The notes under the pieces were generated by a model. The model searched no databases, had not been told where the DNA came from, and was given only the letters and a program-made list of their open reading frames with translations. A stretch of 64,000 nt of DNA from Enoplosus armatus. Taxonomy: Eukaryota > Chordata > Actinopteri > Centrarchiformes > Enoplosidae. Every line of letters starts with the position of its first letter. Positions within the stretch are counted from its first letter, which is position 1. The DNA is taken from NCBI RefSeq assembly GCF_043641665.1, contig NC_092180.1:6287391-6351390 (forward strand). The letters run 5' to 3'. Shown here one piece after another: positions 63,658-64,000 of the stretch. A program made the position numbers and the translations under genes.

Positions 63658-64000
63658 GTGAGTTTAGCCAAAGTTTTGTCCCTCTGCTGCAGCGCTCAGC
63701 GACAGCACGGTAAAATGCGGACTTTTGTAGCCTAAGTTTTGCGTGCAACTTGAAATGCCATTCGCTTACACTGGAGGTTTTCGCTCTGCAATGAAGTCCT
63801 GGAGCAGTTTTTAAAGGAAGCGAGGAAGGCGCGATTTAAAGGGGCGAAGCCACAGGAGAGGACCACCGTTGGCACACGAGGCAGACACAAGTTACAAGTT
63901 TATCTTCCAAAATGTTATTTCAACACGCTTGCAGTGTCTCACTTGTTTCACAGATTTAAAATGTGTATCACCAGATGTGGAATAATTACAGCAAATGACC
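63658..64000 (+). other. rbpms2: Start of rbpms2 intron 1
   Basis: No second coding exon is seen before the window ends; the first RRM exon is absent. The sequence remains moderately GC-rich near the exon and then becomes ordinary. Confidence 0.5.

Overview
The window is a stretch of nuclear chromosome from a ray-finned fish, most likely a percomorph teleost. The coding exons are short, have GT-AG boundaries and encode vertebrate orthologues. The non-coding DNA is AT-rich and carries interspersed repeat families that I recognise from percomorph genomes. There are no bacterial-type operons, CRISPR arrays or phage genes. Gene calls rest on reading exons and splice sites by eye and on remembered family sequences; no database search was run.

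Layout: (1) 1-576, + strand: the last two coding exons of a GPI-anchored ZP-domain protein. (2) 3.4-20.5 kb, + strand: a complete sin3a gene with a non-coding first exon and 20 coding exons, about 1296 residues, the scaffold of the SIN3/HDAC co-repressor. (3) 20.7-27.4 kb, - strand: complete crabp1, four exons, 137 residues, tail-to-tail with sin3a. (4) 30.1-34.5 kb, - strand: complete slc25a44, a mitochondrial carrier, with a long 3' UTR. (5) 35.5-38.9 kb, + strand: complete psma4, proteasome subunit alpha 4, 261 residues, head-to-head with slc25a44 and with one GC-AG intron. (6) 38.9-62.9 kb: about 24 kb with no convincing exon, holding decayed repeats and a few complex, non-repetitive blocks that could be regulatory. 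(7) 63.6 kb, + strand: the first coding exon of rbpms2, an RNA-binding protein gene that continues beyond the window.

These genes do not form a pathway; they share only chromosomal linkage. In human, SIN3A, CRABP1, PSMA4 and RBPMS2 lie on 15q, while SLC25A44 lies on 1q near CRABP2. The crabp1-slc25a44 neighbourhood here therefore looks like a trace of the ancestral CRABP region before the vertebrate genome duplications.

I found no undescribed multi-gene system. The observations most worth checking are a strong polyadenylation signal inside sin3a with an immediate in-frame stop, in-frame N-terminal extensions of slc25a44 and rbpms2, the psma4 GC splice donor, a fold-back element at 53.7-54.3 kb, and TAGC-rich DNA next to three of the promoters.
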